From Pseudomonas paracarnis (GTDB taxonomy: Bacteria; Pseudomonadota; Gammaproteobacteria; Pseudomonadales; Pseudomonadaceae), in NCBI RefSeq assembly GCF_904063055.1, contig NZ_CAJFCN010000007.1:1-64000 (forward strand): a stretch of 64,000 nucleotides of DNA. Reading direction: 5' to 3'. The notes beneath the pieces were generated by a model. That model searched no databases. It was not told where the DNA came from and saw only the letters and a program-made list of their open reading frames with translations. Each line of letters opens with the position of its first letter. The first letter of the stretch is position 1. This document shows, in pieces, positions 10,766-20,700 of this stretch. Both the position numbers and the translations under genes were made by a program.

Positions 10766-13700
10766 TTGAAAGACCTACTGAATTTGCTGAAAAACCAGGG
10801 TCAAGTCGAAGAGTTCGACGCCATCCGTATTGGGTTGGCATCGCCTGAGATGATCCGTTCGTGGTCGTTCGGTGAAGTTAAAAAGCCGGAAACCATCAAC
10901 TACCGTACGTTCAAACCTGAGCGTGACGGCCTGTTCTGCGCCAAGATCTTTGGCCCGGTAAAGGATTACGAGTGCCTGTGCGGTAAGTACAAGCGCTTGA
11001 AGCACCGTGGTGTGATCTGCGAGAAGTGCGGCGTTGAAGTTGCGCTGGCCAAGGTTCGTCGTGAGCGCATGGCGCACATCGAACTGGCTTCGCCGGTTGC
11101 CCACATCTGGTTCCTGAAATCGCTGCCGTCCCGTATCGGCTTGCTGATGGACATGACCCTGCGTGATATCGAACGCGTTCTCTACTTCGAGAGCTATGTC
11201 GTTATCGATCCAGGCATGACCACCCTTGAAAAAGGTCAGCTGCTGAACGACGAGCAGTACTTCGAAGCGCTGGAAGAGTTCGGCGACGATTTCGATGCCC
11301 GCATGGGTGCCGAAGCTGTCCGCGAACTGCTGCACGCTATCGACCTGGAGCACGAGATTGGTCGTCTGCGTGAAGAGATTCCGCAAACCAACTCCGAAAC
11401 CAAGATCAAGAAGCTGTCCAAGCGTCTGAAGTTGATGGAAGCCTTCCAGGGTTCCGGCAACCTGCCAGAGTGGATGGTGCTGACCGTTCTGCCGGTTCTG
11501 CCGCCAGACCTGCGTCCGCTGGTACCGTTGGACGGTGGTCGTTTCGCGACGTCCGACCTCAACGACCTGTACCGCCGCGTGATCAACCGTAACAACCGCT
11601 TGAAGCGCCTGCTTGATCTGTCCGCTCCGGACATCATCGTGCGCAACGAAAAGCGTATGTTGCAAGAAGCGGTCGATGCCCTGCTCGACAACGGTCGTCG
11701 TGGCCGCGCTATCACCGGTTCGAACAAGCGTCCTCTGAAATCCCTGGCTGACATGATCAAGGGTAAGCAAGGTCGTTTCCGTCAGAACTTGCTCGGTAAG
11801 CGTGTTGACTACTCCGGTCGTTCGGTAATTACCGTAGGCCCGACCCTGCGTCTGCACCAGTGCGGTCTGCCTAAGAAGATGGCACTCGAGCTGTTCAAGC
11901 CGTTCATCTTCGGCAAGCTGGAAATGCGCGGTCTCGCGACCACCATCAAAGCGGCCAAGAAAATGGTCGAGCGCGAACTGCCAGAGGTTTGGGACGTTCT
12001 CGCTGAAGTGATTCGCGAACACCCGGTTCTCCTCAACCGTGCACCGACCCTTCACCGTCTGGGTATCCAGGCGTTTGAACCGGTGCTGATCGAAGGTAAG
12101 GCTATCCAGCTGCACCCTCTGGTCTGTGCCGCGTACAACGCCGACTTCGACGGCGACCAAATGGCCGTGCACGTACCGCTGACACTGGAAGCCCAGTTGG
12201 AAGCGCGTGCGTTGATGATGTCGACCAACAACATTCTGTCGCCAGCCAACGGTGAGCCAATCATCGTTCCGTCGCAGGACGTTGTATTGGGTCTGTACTA
12301 CATGACTCGTGAAGCGATCAACGCCAAAGGCGAAGGTCGTGTGTTCGCTGACCTGCAGGAAGTTGACCGTGTGTTCCGTGCCGGCGAAGCCGCACTGCAC
12401 GCCAAGGTCAAGGTGCGGATCCACGAAACCGTCAACGACCGTGACGGCGGCAGCGTGAGCAACACCCGTATCGTCGACACCACTGTCGGCCGTGCGCTGT
12501 TGTACCAGGTTGTTCCAAAAGGTCTGTCGTACGACGTCGTCAACCTGCCGATGAAGAAAAAGGCGATCTCCAAGCTGATCAACCAGTGCTACCGCGTGGT
12601 TGGTTTGAAAGAGACCGTTATCTTCGCTGACCAGTTGATGTACACAGGTTTCGCTTACTCGACTATCTCCGGCGTTTCCATCGGCGTTAACGACTTCGTT
12701 ATCCCGGATGAAAAAGCCCGCATCATCAGTGCTGCCACTGACGAAGTGAAAGAGATCGAGAGCCAGTACGCCTCCGGCCTGGTAACCCAGGGCGAGAAGT
12801 ACAACAAAGTGATCGACCTTTGGTCCAAGGCCAACGACGAAGTGTCCAAGGCGATGATGGCCAACCTCTCGAAAGAGAAAGTCATCGACCGTCATGGCGT
12901 CGAAGTCGATCAAGAGTCTTTCAACTCGATGTACATGATGGCCGACTCGGGCGCACGGGGTTCTGCTGCGCAGATCCGTCAGCTCGCCGGTATGCGTGGC
13001 CTGATGGCCAAGCCGGACGGTTCCATCATCGAAACGCCGATCACTGCGAACTTCCGTGAAGGTTTGAGCGTACTTCAGTACTTCATCTCCACTCACGGTG
13101 CTCGTAAGGGTCTTGCGGATACCGCGTTGAAAACCGCTAACTCCGGTTACCTGACTCGTCGTCTGGTAGACGTTGCACAAGATCTGGTTGTAACCGAGAT
13201 CGATTGCGGCACCGAGCACGGCCTGCTGATGACGCCGCACATTGAAGGCGGTGACGTTGTAGAGCCGCTGGGTGAGCGCGTATTGGGTCGTGTTATTGCC
13301 CGTGACGTATTCAAGCCAGGTACCGAGGAAGTTATCGTTCCTGCCGGCACCCTGGTTGACGAGAAGTGGGTCGAGTTCATCGAACTCAACAGCATCGACG
13401 AAGTGATCGTTCGCTCGCCGATCAGCTGCGAAACCCGCTACGGCATCTGCGCCAAGTGCTACGGCCGTGACTTGGCTCGTGGTCACCAGGTGAACATCGG
13501 TGAAGCGGTCGGCGTTATCGCTGCCCAGTCCATCGGTGAGCCGGGTACCCAGCTGACCATGCGTACGTTCCACATCGGTGGTGCGGCAAGCCGGACCTCC
13601 GCAGCCGACAGTGTTCAGGTTAAGAATGGCGGTACCGTCCGTCTGCACAACCTCAAGCACGTTGAGCGAGTGGATGGCCACTTGGTTGCTGTGTCCCGTT

Positions 13701-14965
13701 CCGGTGAGCTGGCAATCGCTGATGACTACGGTCGTGAGCGTGAGCGTTACAAGCTGCCGTACGGTGCTGTGATTTCGGTTAAAGAAGGTGACAAGGTCGA
13801 CGCTGGCGCAATCGTGGCCAAGTGGGATCCGCACACTCACCCAATCGTTACCGAAATGAAAGGTACCGTGACCTACGTGGGCATGGAAGAAGGCATCACG
13901 ATCAAGCGTCAGACTGACGAATTGACCGGTATGACCAACATTGAAGTACTCGACGCCAAAGATCGTCCAGCTGCCGGCAAAGACATCCGTCCTGCCGTGA
14001 AGATGGTCGACGACAACGGCAAGGACCTGTTGCTGCCAGGCACTGACGTAATCGCTCAGTACTTCCTGCCAGCCAACGCCCTGGTCGGTGTAGCGGATGG
14101 TGCGAAGATCGCGATCGGTGATGTTATCGCGCGTATCCCGCAAGAAACTTCGAAGACCCGTGACATCACCGGTGGTCTGCCGCGTGTTGCCGACTTGTTC
14201 GAAGCTCGTCGTCCGAAAGAAGCGTCGATTCTGGCTGAAGTCAGCGGCACCATCGCGTTCGGTAAAGAGACCAAGGGCAAGCGCCGTCTGGTCATTACCC
14301 CGAACGACGGTAGCGATCCGTATGAAGAGCTGATTCCGAAGTGGCGTCACCTGAACGTGTTCGAAGGCGAACAGGTAAACCGCGGCGAAGTTATCTCCGA
14401 CGGCCCGAGCGATCCACACGACATCCTGCGTCTGCTGGGTGTGAGTGCGCTGGCCAAGTACATCGTTAACGAGATCCAGGACGTTTACCGTCTGCAAGGC
14501 GTGAAGATCAACGACAAGCACATCGAGACCATCCTGCGTCAGATGCTGCGTAAAGTTGAAATCGCTGAATCCGGCGATTCCAGTTTCATCAAGGGCGACC
14601 AGATGGAACTGACTCACGTACTGGTAGAAAACGAGCGCCTGGCGAACGAAGAGAAATTTGTCTCCAAGTTCACTCGCGTGTTGCTGGGTATCACTAAGGC
14701 GTCGTTGTCCACTGAGTCGTTCATCTCGGCGGCCTCCTTCCAGGAGACCACTCGCGTACTGACCGAAGCAGCGGTAACCGGCAAGCGCGATTACCTGCGC
14801 GGCCTGAAAGAAAACGTAGTCGTGGGTCGTCTGATCCCGGCAGGTACCGGTTTGGCTTACCACAGCGAGCGTAAGCGTCGCCGTGATGCTGACAAGCCGC
14901 TGCGCGTAAGCGCCAGTGAAGTGGAAGCTGCACTGACCGAAGCGCTGAACTCAAGCGGTAACTGA
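10766..14965 (+). CDS. rpoC: DNA-directed RNA polymerase subunit beta'
   Basis: The beta' subunit carries the catalytic magnesium site. NADFDGDQ is at 458-465, with the three Mg-binding aspartates at 460, 462 and 464. The N-terminal zinc site (CLCGKYKRLKHRG, then CEKC) and the second, downstream zinc site (CETRYGICAKCYG region) are present. The 1399-residue length is normal. The start is TTG at 10766, nine bases after a strong AGGAGGAAA; no closer ATG exists in frame. Confidence 0.98.
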   Translation: MKDLLNLLKNQGQVEEFDAIRIGLASPEMIRSWSFGEVKKPETINYRTFKPERDGLFCAKIFGPVKDYECLCGKYKRLKHRGVICEKCGVEVALAKVRRERMAHIELASPVAHIWFLKSLPSRIGLLMDMTLRDIERVLYFESYVVIDPGMTTLEKGQLLNDEQYFEALEEFGDDFDARMGAEAVRELLHAIDLEHEIGRLREEIPQTNSETKIKKLSKRLKLMEAFQGSGNLPEWMVLTVLPVLPPDLRPLVPLDGGRFATSDLNDLYRRVINRNNRLKRLLDLSAPDIIVRNEKRMLQEAVDALLDNGRRGRAITGSNKRPLKSLADMIKGKQGRFRQNLLGKRVDYSGRSVITVGPTLRLHQCGLPKKMALELFKPFIFGKLEMRGLATTIKAAKKMVERELPEVWDVLAEVIREHPVLLNRAPTLHRLGIQAFEPVLIEGKAIQLHPLVCAAYNADFDGDQMAVHVPLTLEAQLEARALMMSTNNILSPANGEPIIVPSQDVVLGLYYMTREAINAKGEGRVFADLQEVDRVFRAGEAALHAKVKVRIHETVNDRDGGSVSNTRIVDTTVGRALLYQVVPKGLSYDVVNLPMKKKAISKLINQCYRVVGLKETVIFADQLMYTGFAYSTISGVSIGVNDFVIPDEKARIISAATDEVKEIESQYASGLVTQGEKYNKVIDLWSKANDEVSKAMMANLSKEKVIDRHGVEVDQESFNSMYMMADSGARGSAAQIRQLAGMRGLMAKPDGSIIETPITANFREGLSVLQYFISTHGARKGLADTALKTANSGYLTRRLVDVAQDLVVTEIDCGTEHGLLMTPHIEGGDVVEPLGERVLGRVIARDVFKPGTEEVIVPAGTLVDEKWVEFIELNSIDEVIVRSPISCETRYGICAKCYGRDLARGHQVNIGEAVGVIAAQSIGEPGTQLTMRTFHIGGAASRTSAADSVQVKNGGTVRLHNLKHVERVDGHLVAVSRSGELAIADDYGRERERYKLPYGAVISVKEGDKVDAGAIVAKWDPHTHPIVTEMKGTVTYVGMEEGITIKRQTDELTGMTNIEVLDAKDRPAAGKDIRPAVKMVDDNGKDLLLPGTDVIAQYFLPANALVGVADGAKIAIGDVIARIPQETSKTRDITGGLPRVADLFEARRPKEASILAEVSGTIAFGKETKGKRRLVITPNDGSDPYEELIPKWRHLNVFEGEQVNRGEVISDGPSDPHDILRLLGVSALAKYIVNEIQDVYRLQGVKINDKHIETILRQMLRKVEIAESGDSSFIKGDQMELTHVLVENERLANEEKFVSKFTRVLLGITKASLSTESFISAASFQETTRVLTEAAVTGKRDYLRGLKENVVVGRLIPAGTGLAYHSERKRRRDADKPLRVSASEVEAALTEALNSSGN

Positions 14966-15004
14966 GTTCTGCGATAGATGAGTCTGGGCCCTGACACTCC
15001 CGTT

Positions 15005-15038
15005 CGTCGGATCGAGGCATTTTTGCCCCGGTTCGACG
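15005..15038 (+). other. Stem-loop downstream of rpoC
   Basis: CGTCGGATCGAGGCA and TGCCCCGGTTCGACG pair with two wobble pairs and one mismatch around a T-rich loop. It lacks a 3' T-run. It could mark the end of rpoC mRNA or a processing site ahead of the str operon. Confidence 0.4.
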
Positions 15039-15061
15039 CGAGGGGAGGTCGGGGCCTTGCC

Positions 15062-15090
15062 TTGACTGGGGACAAGATCCTCTTTAGACT
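15062..15090 (+). promoter_or_regulatory. Candidate promoter of the str operon
   Basis: TTGACT (15062-15067) and TAGACT (15085-15090) with a 17-bp spacer lie about 90 bp ahead of rpsL. This is the best sigma-70 match in the 216-bp rpoC-rpsL gap. Confidence 0.5.
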
Positions 15091-15181
15091 CTTGTACCCC
15101 TAAATTTGGCGGGAATTCGTTCCTGCCATTTTGCTTTTCTTGCAAGACAATAGCGTCGCAAGACAACAGTGGAGCTAGTAG

Positions 15182-15553
15182 ATGGCAACTATCAACCAGC
15201 TGGTACGTCAGCCGCGTAAGCGTATCGTCGAGAAATCCGACGTACCTGCGCTGCAGAACTGCCCGCAACGTCGTGGCGTATGCACCCGTGTGTATACCAC
15301 CACGCCGAAAAAACCTAACTCGGCACTGCGTAAAGTATGCCGTGTGCGTCTGACCAACGGTTTCGAGGTTTCCTCGTACATCGGCGGTGAAGGCCACAAC
15401 CTGCAAGAGCACAGCGTGGTACTGATCCGCGGCGGTCGTGTAAAAGACTTGCCAGGTGTTCGTTATCACACCGTACGCGGTTCCTTGGATACTTCCGGCG
15501 TTAAAGGTCGTAACCAGGGTCGTTCGAAGTACGGTACCAAGAAGCCTAAGTAG
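15182..15553 (+). CDS. rpsL: 30S ribosomal protein S12
   Basis: S12 shapes the decoding centre. The 123-residue protein has Lys43 and Lys88, the streptomycin-resistance positions, in the wild-type state, and the conserved aspartate following K88 that RimO modifies in other bacteria. It is the first gene of the str operon and is followed by rpsG after 118 bases. Confidence 0.98.
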   Translation: MATINQLVRQPRKRIVEKSDVPALQNCPQRRGVCTRVYTTTPKKPNSALRKVCRVRLTNGFEVSSYIGGEGHNLQEHSVVLIRGGRVKDLPGVRYHTVRGSLDTSGVKGRNQGRSKYGTKKPK

Positions 15554-15671
15554 TAGCGGCTTTTTGTAAACCTGAATCATCTTATTTTCTGAGTCGATAA
15601 GAGTAAGGTCGGAGGCGTCCCGAAAGGGCACCGATTCCGAGCGAACCTGAAGACCGTTTGAGGGCTTATCC

Positions 15672-16142
15672 ATGCCAAGAAGACGCGTAGCAGCCAAGCG
15701 CGAAGTGCTTGACGATCCAAAATACGGAAGCCAAATCCTGGCCAAGTTCATGAACCACGTGATGGAAAGCGGCAAGAAAGCCGTTGCCGAGCGTATCGTT
15801 TATGGCGCGCTGGAAAAGGTTAAAGAACGCAAGAACAGCGACCCCCTGGAAATCTTCGAGAAAGCTCTCGACGCCATCGCTCCGCTGGTCGAAGTGAAGT
15901 CGCGCCGTGTAGGCGGTGCTACTTACCAGGTTCCGGTTGAAGTTCGCCCGTCCCGTCGTAACGCTCTGGCAATGCGCTGGTTGGTAGACTTCGCCCGTAA
16001 GCGCGGCGAGAAGTCTATGGCTCTGCGTTTGGCCGGCGAACTGTTGGACGCTGCTGAAGGTAAAGGTGCTGCTGTTAAGAAGCGTGAAGACGTGCACCGT
16101 ATGGCTGAAGCCAACAAAGCTTTCTCGCACTACCGCTTCTAA
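15672..16142 (+). CDS. rpsG: 30S ribosomal protein S7
   Basis: S7 nucleates assembly of the 30S head and contacts the E-site tRNA; in E. coli it represses the str operon at the rpsL-rpsG junction. The 156-residue product has the usual PRRRVAAKR start and ends HYRF. The 118-bp gap upstream could hold the S7 target, but I could not identify its structure with confidence. Confidence 0.98.
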
Positions 16143-16172
16143 TTTTAGCTTCACTAATTTTGCGAGGGCTTT

Positions 16173-18278
16173 ATGGCTCGTACTACTCCGATTAGCCGCT
16201 ACCGTAACATCGGTATCGTCGCTCACGTGGATGCTGGTAAAACCACCACCACCGAGCGCGTACTGTTTTACACCGGCAAAAGTCACAAAATGGGCGAGGT
16301 GCATGACGGCGCCGCGACCACAGACTGGATGGTTCAGGAGCAGGAGCGTGGTATTACCATTACTTCTGCTGCTATTACCGCCTTCTGGAAAGGTTCCGAG
16401 AAGCAGTACAAAGACGAGCATCGCTTCAACGTAATCGATACCCCGGGCCACGTAGACTTCACCATTGAAGTTGAACGTTCCCTGCGCGTACTCGACGGCG
16501 CTGTCGTTGTGTTCTGCGGCACCTCGGGTGTTGAGCCTCAGTCGGAAACCGTATGGCGTCAAGCCAACAAGTACGGCGTTCCACGTCTTGTTTATGTAAA
16601 CAAGATGGACCGTGCTGGTGCCAACTTCCTGCGCGTGATCGGTCAGATCAAGCAGCGTCTGGGTCACACTCCGGTGCCTATCCAGTTGGCTATCGGTTCC
16701 GAAGACAACTTCCAGGGTCAGATCGATCTGATCAACATGGAAGCTGTTTACTGGAATGATTCCGACAAAGGTATGGTTCCTGTTCGTAAGCCTATCCCTG
16801 AAGAGCTTCAGGAACTGGCTGACGAGTGGCGCAACAACATGGTTGAGGCTGCTGCCGAAGCCAGCGAAGAGCTGATGAACAAGTACCTCGAAGGTGAAGA
16901 ACTCACCAACGTGGAAATCAAGGCCGCTCTGCGTCAGCGTACTATCGCTGGTGAGATCGTCTTGGCTGTTTGCGGTTCCTCGTTCAAGAACAAGGGTGTT
17001 CCCCTGGTTCTCGACGCCGTTATCGACTACCTGCCTGCTCCAACCGACATTCCTGCTATCAAGGGTTCCAACCCTGATAACGAGGAAGAAGAAATGGAGC
17101 GTCACGCCGATGACAACGAGCCGTTCTCGGCTCTGGCGTTCAAGATCGCTACCGACCCATTCGTGGGTACTTTGACCTTCGTCCGCGTTTACTCGGGCGT
17201 GTTGGCCTCCGGCGACGGCGTGATCAACTCGGTTAAAGGCAAGAAAGAGCGCGTGGGTCGTATGGTGCAAATGCACGCAAACGCCCGTGAAGAGATCAAG
17301 GAAGTACGCGCTGGTGACATCGCGGCCCTGATCGGCATGAAGGACGTCACCACTGGTGAGACTTTGTGCGACGCTGCCAAACCAATCATCCTGGTTCGCA
17401 TGGACTTCCCGGAGCCGGTTATTTCGGTTGCCGTAGAGCCTAAGACCAAGGATGACCAGGAAAAAATGGGTATCGCTCTGGGCAAGCTTGCTCAGGAAGA
17501 TCCATCTTTCCGCGTCAAGACTGATGAAGAGACTGGTCAAACGATCATCTCCGGCATGGGCGAGCTGCACCTGGACATCCTGGTTGACCGGATGCGCCGT
17601 GAGTTCAACGTCGAAGCCAACATCGGTAAGCCTCAGGTTTCCTATCGTGAGCGCATCACGAAGAACTGTGAAATCGAAGGCAAGTTCGTTCGTCAGTCCG
17701 GCGGTCGTGGTCAGTTCGGTCACTGCTGGATCCGTTTTGCTCCTGCTGACGAAGGTCAGGAAGGTCTGCAATTCGTGAACGAAGTAGTAGGTGGTGTTGT
17801 TCCTAAGGAATACATCCCTGCTATCCAGAAGGGTATCGAAGAGCAGATGAAGAACGGTGTTGTTGCCGGCTATCCGCTGATCGGCCTGAAAGCAACCGTT
17901 TTTGACGGTTCTTACCACGACGTCGACTCCAACGAGATGGCGTTTAAGGTGGCTGCTTCCATGGCAACCAAGCAACTGGCCCAGAAGGGCGGTGGTGAGT
18001 TGCTTGAGCCAATCATGGCGGTAGAAGTTGTTACACCTGAAGACTATATGGGTGATGTCATGGGCGACCTTAACCGTCGTCGCGGCATGATCTTGGGTAT
18101 GGAAGACACGGTTTCCGGCAAAGTGATTCGCGCCGAGGTTCCGTTGGGCGAGATGTTCGGTTATGCGACCGACGTTCGTTCCATGTCCCAGGGTCGCGCA
18201 AGCTACTCTATGGAATTCAAAAAATACAACACAGCTCCGGCGCACATCGCTGAAACTGTATCCAAAAAACAAGGCTGA
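16173..18278 (+). CDS. fusA: Elongation factor G
   Basis: EF-G is the GTPase that drives translocation and, with RRF, ribosome recycling. The 701-residue protein has the P-loop HVDAGKTTTTE near residue 17, DTPGHVDF, NKMDR and domains II-V in order. It lies 30 bases after rpsG and 30 bases before tuf in the standard str operon order. No fusidic-acid-type change is evident by eye. Confidence 0.98.
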   Translation: MARTTPISRYRNIGIVAHVDAGKTTTTERVLFYTGKSHKMGEVHDGAATTDWMVQEQERGITITSAAITAFWKGSEKQYKDEHRFNVIDTPGHVDFTIEVERSLRVLDGAVVVFCGTSGVEPQSETVWRQANKYGVPRLVYVNKMDRAGANFLRVIGQIKQRLGHTPVPIQLAIGSEDNFQGQIDLINMEAVYWNDSDKGMVPVRKPIPEELQELADEWRNNMVEAAAEASEELMNKYLEGEELTNVEIKAALRQRTIAGEIVLAVCGSSFKNKGVPLVLDAVIDYLPAPTDIPAIKGSNPDNEEEEMERHADDNEPFSALAFKIATDPFVGTLTFVRVYSGVLASGDGVINSVKGKKERVGRMVQMHANAREEIKEVRAGDIAALIGMKDVTTGETLCDAAKPIILVRMDFPEPVISVAVEPKTKDDQEKMGIALGKLAQEDPSFRVKTDEETGQTIISGMGELHLDILVDRMRREFNVEANIGKPQVSYRERITKNCEIEGKFVRQSGGRGQFGHCWIRFAPADEGQEGLQFVNEVVGGVVPKEYIPAIQKGIEEQMKNGVVAGYPLIGLKATVFDGSYHDVDSNEMAFKVAASMATKQLAQKGGGELLEPIMAVEVVTPEDYMGDVMGDLNRRRGMILGMEDTVSGKVIRAEVPLGEMFGYATDVRSMSQGRASYSMEFKKYNTAPAHIAETVSKKQG

Positions 18279-18308
18279 TTCAGTCCTTTAGGCAAGGAGT
18301 TAATTGTC

Positions 18309-19502
18309 GTGGCTAAAGAAAAATTTGATCGTTCCCTACCGCACGTCAACGTTGGCACCATCGGTCACGTTGACCACGGTAAAACCACTCTGACTGCTGC
18401 TCTGACTCGCGTTTGCTCCGAAGTATTCGGTTCCGCAATCGTTGATTTCGATAAAATCGACAGCGCGCCAGAAGAGAAAGCTCGTGGTATCACCATCAAC
18501 ACCGCGCACGTTGAATACAACTCGCTGATCCGTCACTACGCTCACGTTGACTGCCCAGGTCACGCTGACTATGTGAAGAACATGATCACCGGTGCTGCCC
18601 AGATGGACGGCGCAATCCTGGTTTGCTCGGCCGCTGATGGTCCGATGCCACAAACCCGTGAGCACATCCTGCTGTCCCGTCAGGTTGGCGTTCCGTACAT
18701 CGTGGTTTACCTGAACAAGGCTGACCTGGTAGACGACGCTGAGCTGCTGGAACTGGTTGAGATGGAAGTGCGCGATCTGCTGAGCACTTACGACTTCCCA
18801 GGTGACGACACTCCGATCATCATCGGTTCTGCTCGTATGGCTCTGGAAGGCAAAGACGATAACGAAATGGGCACCACGTCCGTTCGTAAACTGGTTGAGA
18901 CTCTGGACAGCTACATCCCAGATCCAGTCCGTGTTATCGACAAGCCGTTCCTGATGCCAATCGAAGACGTATTCTCGATCTCCGGTCGCGGTACTGTTGT
19001 AACTGGTCGTATCGAGCGCGGTATCGTCAAGGTTCAAGATCCACTGGAAATCGTTGGTCTGCGTGACACTACCGTCACCACCTGCACCGGTGTTGAAATG
19101 TTCCGTAAGCTGCTCGACGAAGGTCGTGCTGGCGAGAACTGCGGCGTTCTGCTGCGTGGTACCAAGCGTGACGACGTTGAGCGTGGCCAGGTTCTGGTCA
19201 AGCCAGGTTCGGTTAAGCCGCACACCAAGTTCGAAGCTGAAGTATACGTACTGAGCAAAGAAGAAGGCGGTCGTCACACTCCGTTCTTCAAAGGCTACCG
19301 TCCACAGTTCTACTTCCGTACTACTGACGTGACTGGTAACTGCGAACTGCCGGAAGGCGTAGAAATGGTAATGCCAGGCGACAACATCAAAATGGTTGTC
19401 ACCCTGATCAAAACCATCGCTATGGAAGACGGTCTGCGTTTCGCAATCCGTGAAGGCGGCCGTACCGTTGGTGCTGGCGTTGTAGCTAAAATCATCGAGT
19501 AA
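18309..19502 (+). CDS. tuf: Elongation factor Tu (only copy in the window, divergent sequence)
   Basis: EF-Tu delivers aminoacyl-tRNA to the ribosome. The 397-residue protein has intact G motifs (GHVDHGKT 19-26, DCPGH 81-85, NKAD 136-139) and a GTG start after AAGGAG. Against the pseudomonad EF-Tu I recall, it is unusually divergent: SEVFGSAIVDFDKID in the switch-I region, NSLIRHY after VEY, RMALEGKDDNEMGTTSVRK, DPLEIVGLRDTTVTT in domain II, Cys278 where Val is usual, and LIKTIAMED for LIAPIAMED. The usual second site between tRNA-Thr and tRNA-Trp is empty here, so this may be the only tuf of the genome. Confidence 0.97.
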   Translation: MAKEKFDRSLPHVNVGTIGHVDHGKTTLTAALTRVCSEVFGSAIVDFDKIDSAPEEKARGITINTAHVEYNSLIRHYAHVDCPGHADYVKNMITGAAQMDGAILVCSAADGPMPQTREHILLSRQVGVPYIVVYLNKADLVDDAELLELVEMEVRDLLSTYDFPGDDTPIIIGSARMALEGKDDNEMGTTSVRKLVETLDSYIPDPVRVIDKPFLMPIEDVFSISGRGTVVTGRIERGIVKVQDPLEIVGLRDTTVTTCTGVEMFRKLLDEGRAGENCGVLLRGTKRDDVERGQVLVKPGSVKPHTKFEAEVYVLSKEEGGRHTPFFKGYRPQFYFRTTDVTGNCELPEGVEMVMPGDNIKMVVTLIKTIAMEDGLRFAIREGGRTVGAGVVAKIIE

Positions 19503-19534
19503 TCTCTCTTTTGAGTGAGCTTTGATGTTTTGAG

Positions 19535-19562
19535 AAAGCCCCCGCTTAGCGGGGGCTTTTTT
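19535..19562 (+). terminator. Intrinsic terminator of the str operon
   Basis: AAAGCCCCCGC and GCGGGGGCTTT form an 11-bp stem with a TTA loop and end in a T-run. It separates tuf from the S10 operon. Confidence 0.92.
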
Positions 19563-19568
19563 ATTGGG

Positions 19569-19597
19569 TTGACACCTATCTAGGGCGTCTATAGAAT
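19569..19597 (+). promoter_or_regulatory. Promoter of the S10 operon
   Basis: A consensus TTGACA (19569-19574), a 17-bp spacer and TAGAAT (19592-19597) lie directly after the tuf terminator and about 60 bp before rpsJ. Confidence 0.8.
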
Positions 19598-19659
19598 TGC
19601 GCCTCCTTTTAACGGGCGTATTGCGCCCGGTGGGAATAGCAGCCGGAGTCTGAAATCCA

Positions 19660-19971
19660 ATGCAAAATCAGCAAATCCGTATCAGGTTGAAGGCTTTTGA
19701 CCATCGCCTGATCGACCAATCCACCCAGGAAATCGTGGAAACCGCGAAACGTACTGGTGCTCAAGTGCGTGGTCCAATTCCACTGCCTACCCGTAAAGAG
19801 CGGTTCACCGTTCTGGTCTCCCCGCACGTCAACAAAGACGCGCGTGACCAGTACGAGATCCGTACTCATAAGCGCGTACTGGACATCGTCCAGCCAACGG
19901 ATAAAACCGTTGATGCACTTATGAAGCTCGATCTGGCGGCCGGTGTGGAAGTACAGATCAGCCTCGGCTAA
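19660..19971 (+). CDS. rpsJ: 30S ribosomal protein S10 (NusE)
   Basis: S10 is a 30S head protein and, as NusE, joins NusB and NusG in antitermination. The 103-residue product has normal length and the conserved [21 protein letters not shown] region with its long RNA-contact loop. It opens the S10 operon. The 60-nt leader is shorter than the E. coli S10 leader, which argues against an identical L4-responsive attenuator. Confidence 0.98.
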
Positions 19972-20052
19972 GACTTGGGTCTTAGTCGTGTAACGCTCTG
20001 AAATGGGCGGCCATAGCGGGTGAAAGCCCCGTACACTCATGAGGTTTACAAC

Positions 20053-20688
20053 ATGACTATTGGTGTAGTCGGTCGTAAATGCGGTATGACCCGTATTTTC
20101 ACCGAAGAAGGTGTCTCCATTCCGGTCACGGTCATTGAGATCGAACCGAATCGCGTCACCCAGTTCAAAACTGAAGAAACCGATGGCTATCGTGCAGTGC
20201 AAGTCACTGTCGGCGAGCGTCGTGCTTCGCGCGTGACTGCTGCTCAAGCAGGTCACTTCGCTAAAGCAAACGTTGCAGCTGGTCGTACTGTCATGGAGTT
20301 CCGTCTTGAAGACGGCGACTACCAGGCTGGCGATCTGATCAACGCTGAAATCTTCGCCGCTGGTCAACTGGTTGATGTAACCGGTCAGTCCAAAGGTAAA
20401 GGCTTCCAGGGTACGATCAAGCGTTGGAATTTCCGTGGTCAAGACAACACTCACGGTAACTCCGTTTCCCACCGCGTCCCGGGCTCTATTGGCCAGTGCC
20501 AGACTCCTGGTCGTGTATTCAAGGGCAAAAAAATGTCCGGTCATATGGGCGCTGAGCGCGTGACCGTGCAGTCCCTCGAAGTAGTGCGCGTCGACGCTGA
20601 ACGCAATCTGTTGTTGGTCAAGGGTGCTGTTCCTGGCGCTACTGGCGGCAACCTGGTTGTACGTCCAGCGGCCAAGGCTCGCGGTTAA
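20053..20688 (+). CDS. rplC: 50S ribosomal protein L3
   Basis: L3 initiates 50S assembly and reaches the peptidyl transferase centre. The 211-residue protein has the GQDNTHGNSVSHR segment, whose glutamine is the PrmB methylation site in E. coli. The ATG at 20053 gives the family start MTIGVVGRKCGMTR; an open upstream extension from 20020 has no conserved residues. Confidence 0.97.
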   Translation: MTIGVVGRKCGMTRIFTEEGVSIPVTVIEIEPNRVTQFKTEETDGYRAVQVTVGERRASRVTAAQAGHFAKANVAAGRTVMEFRLEDGDYQAGDLINAEIFAAGQLVDVTGQSKGKGFQGTIKRWNFRGQDNTHGNSVSHRVPGSIGQCQTPGRVFKGKKMSGHMGAERVTVQSLEVVRVDAERNLLLVKGAVPGATGGNLVVRPAAKARG

Positions 20689-20700
20689 GGGGAAGCTGAC

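Noticed and set aside
15300..15460. A streptomycin-resistance allele in rpsL
   Set aside because: Lys43 and Lys88 are unchanged.
15666..18272. An 868-codon antisense frame over rpsG and fusA
   Set aside because: Same effect of biased codon use in highly expressed genes; no protein signature.
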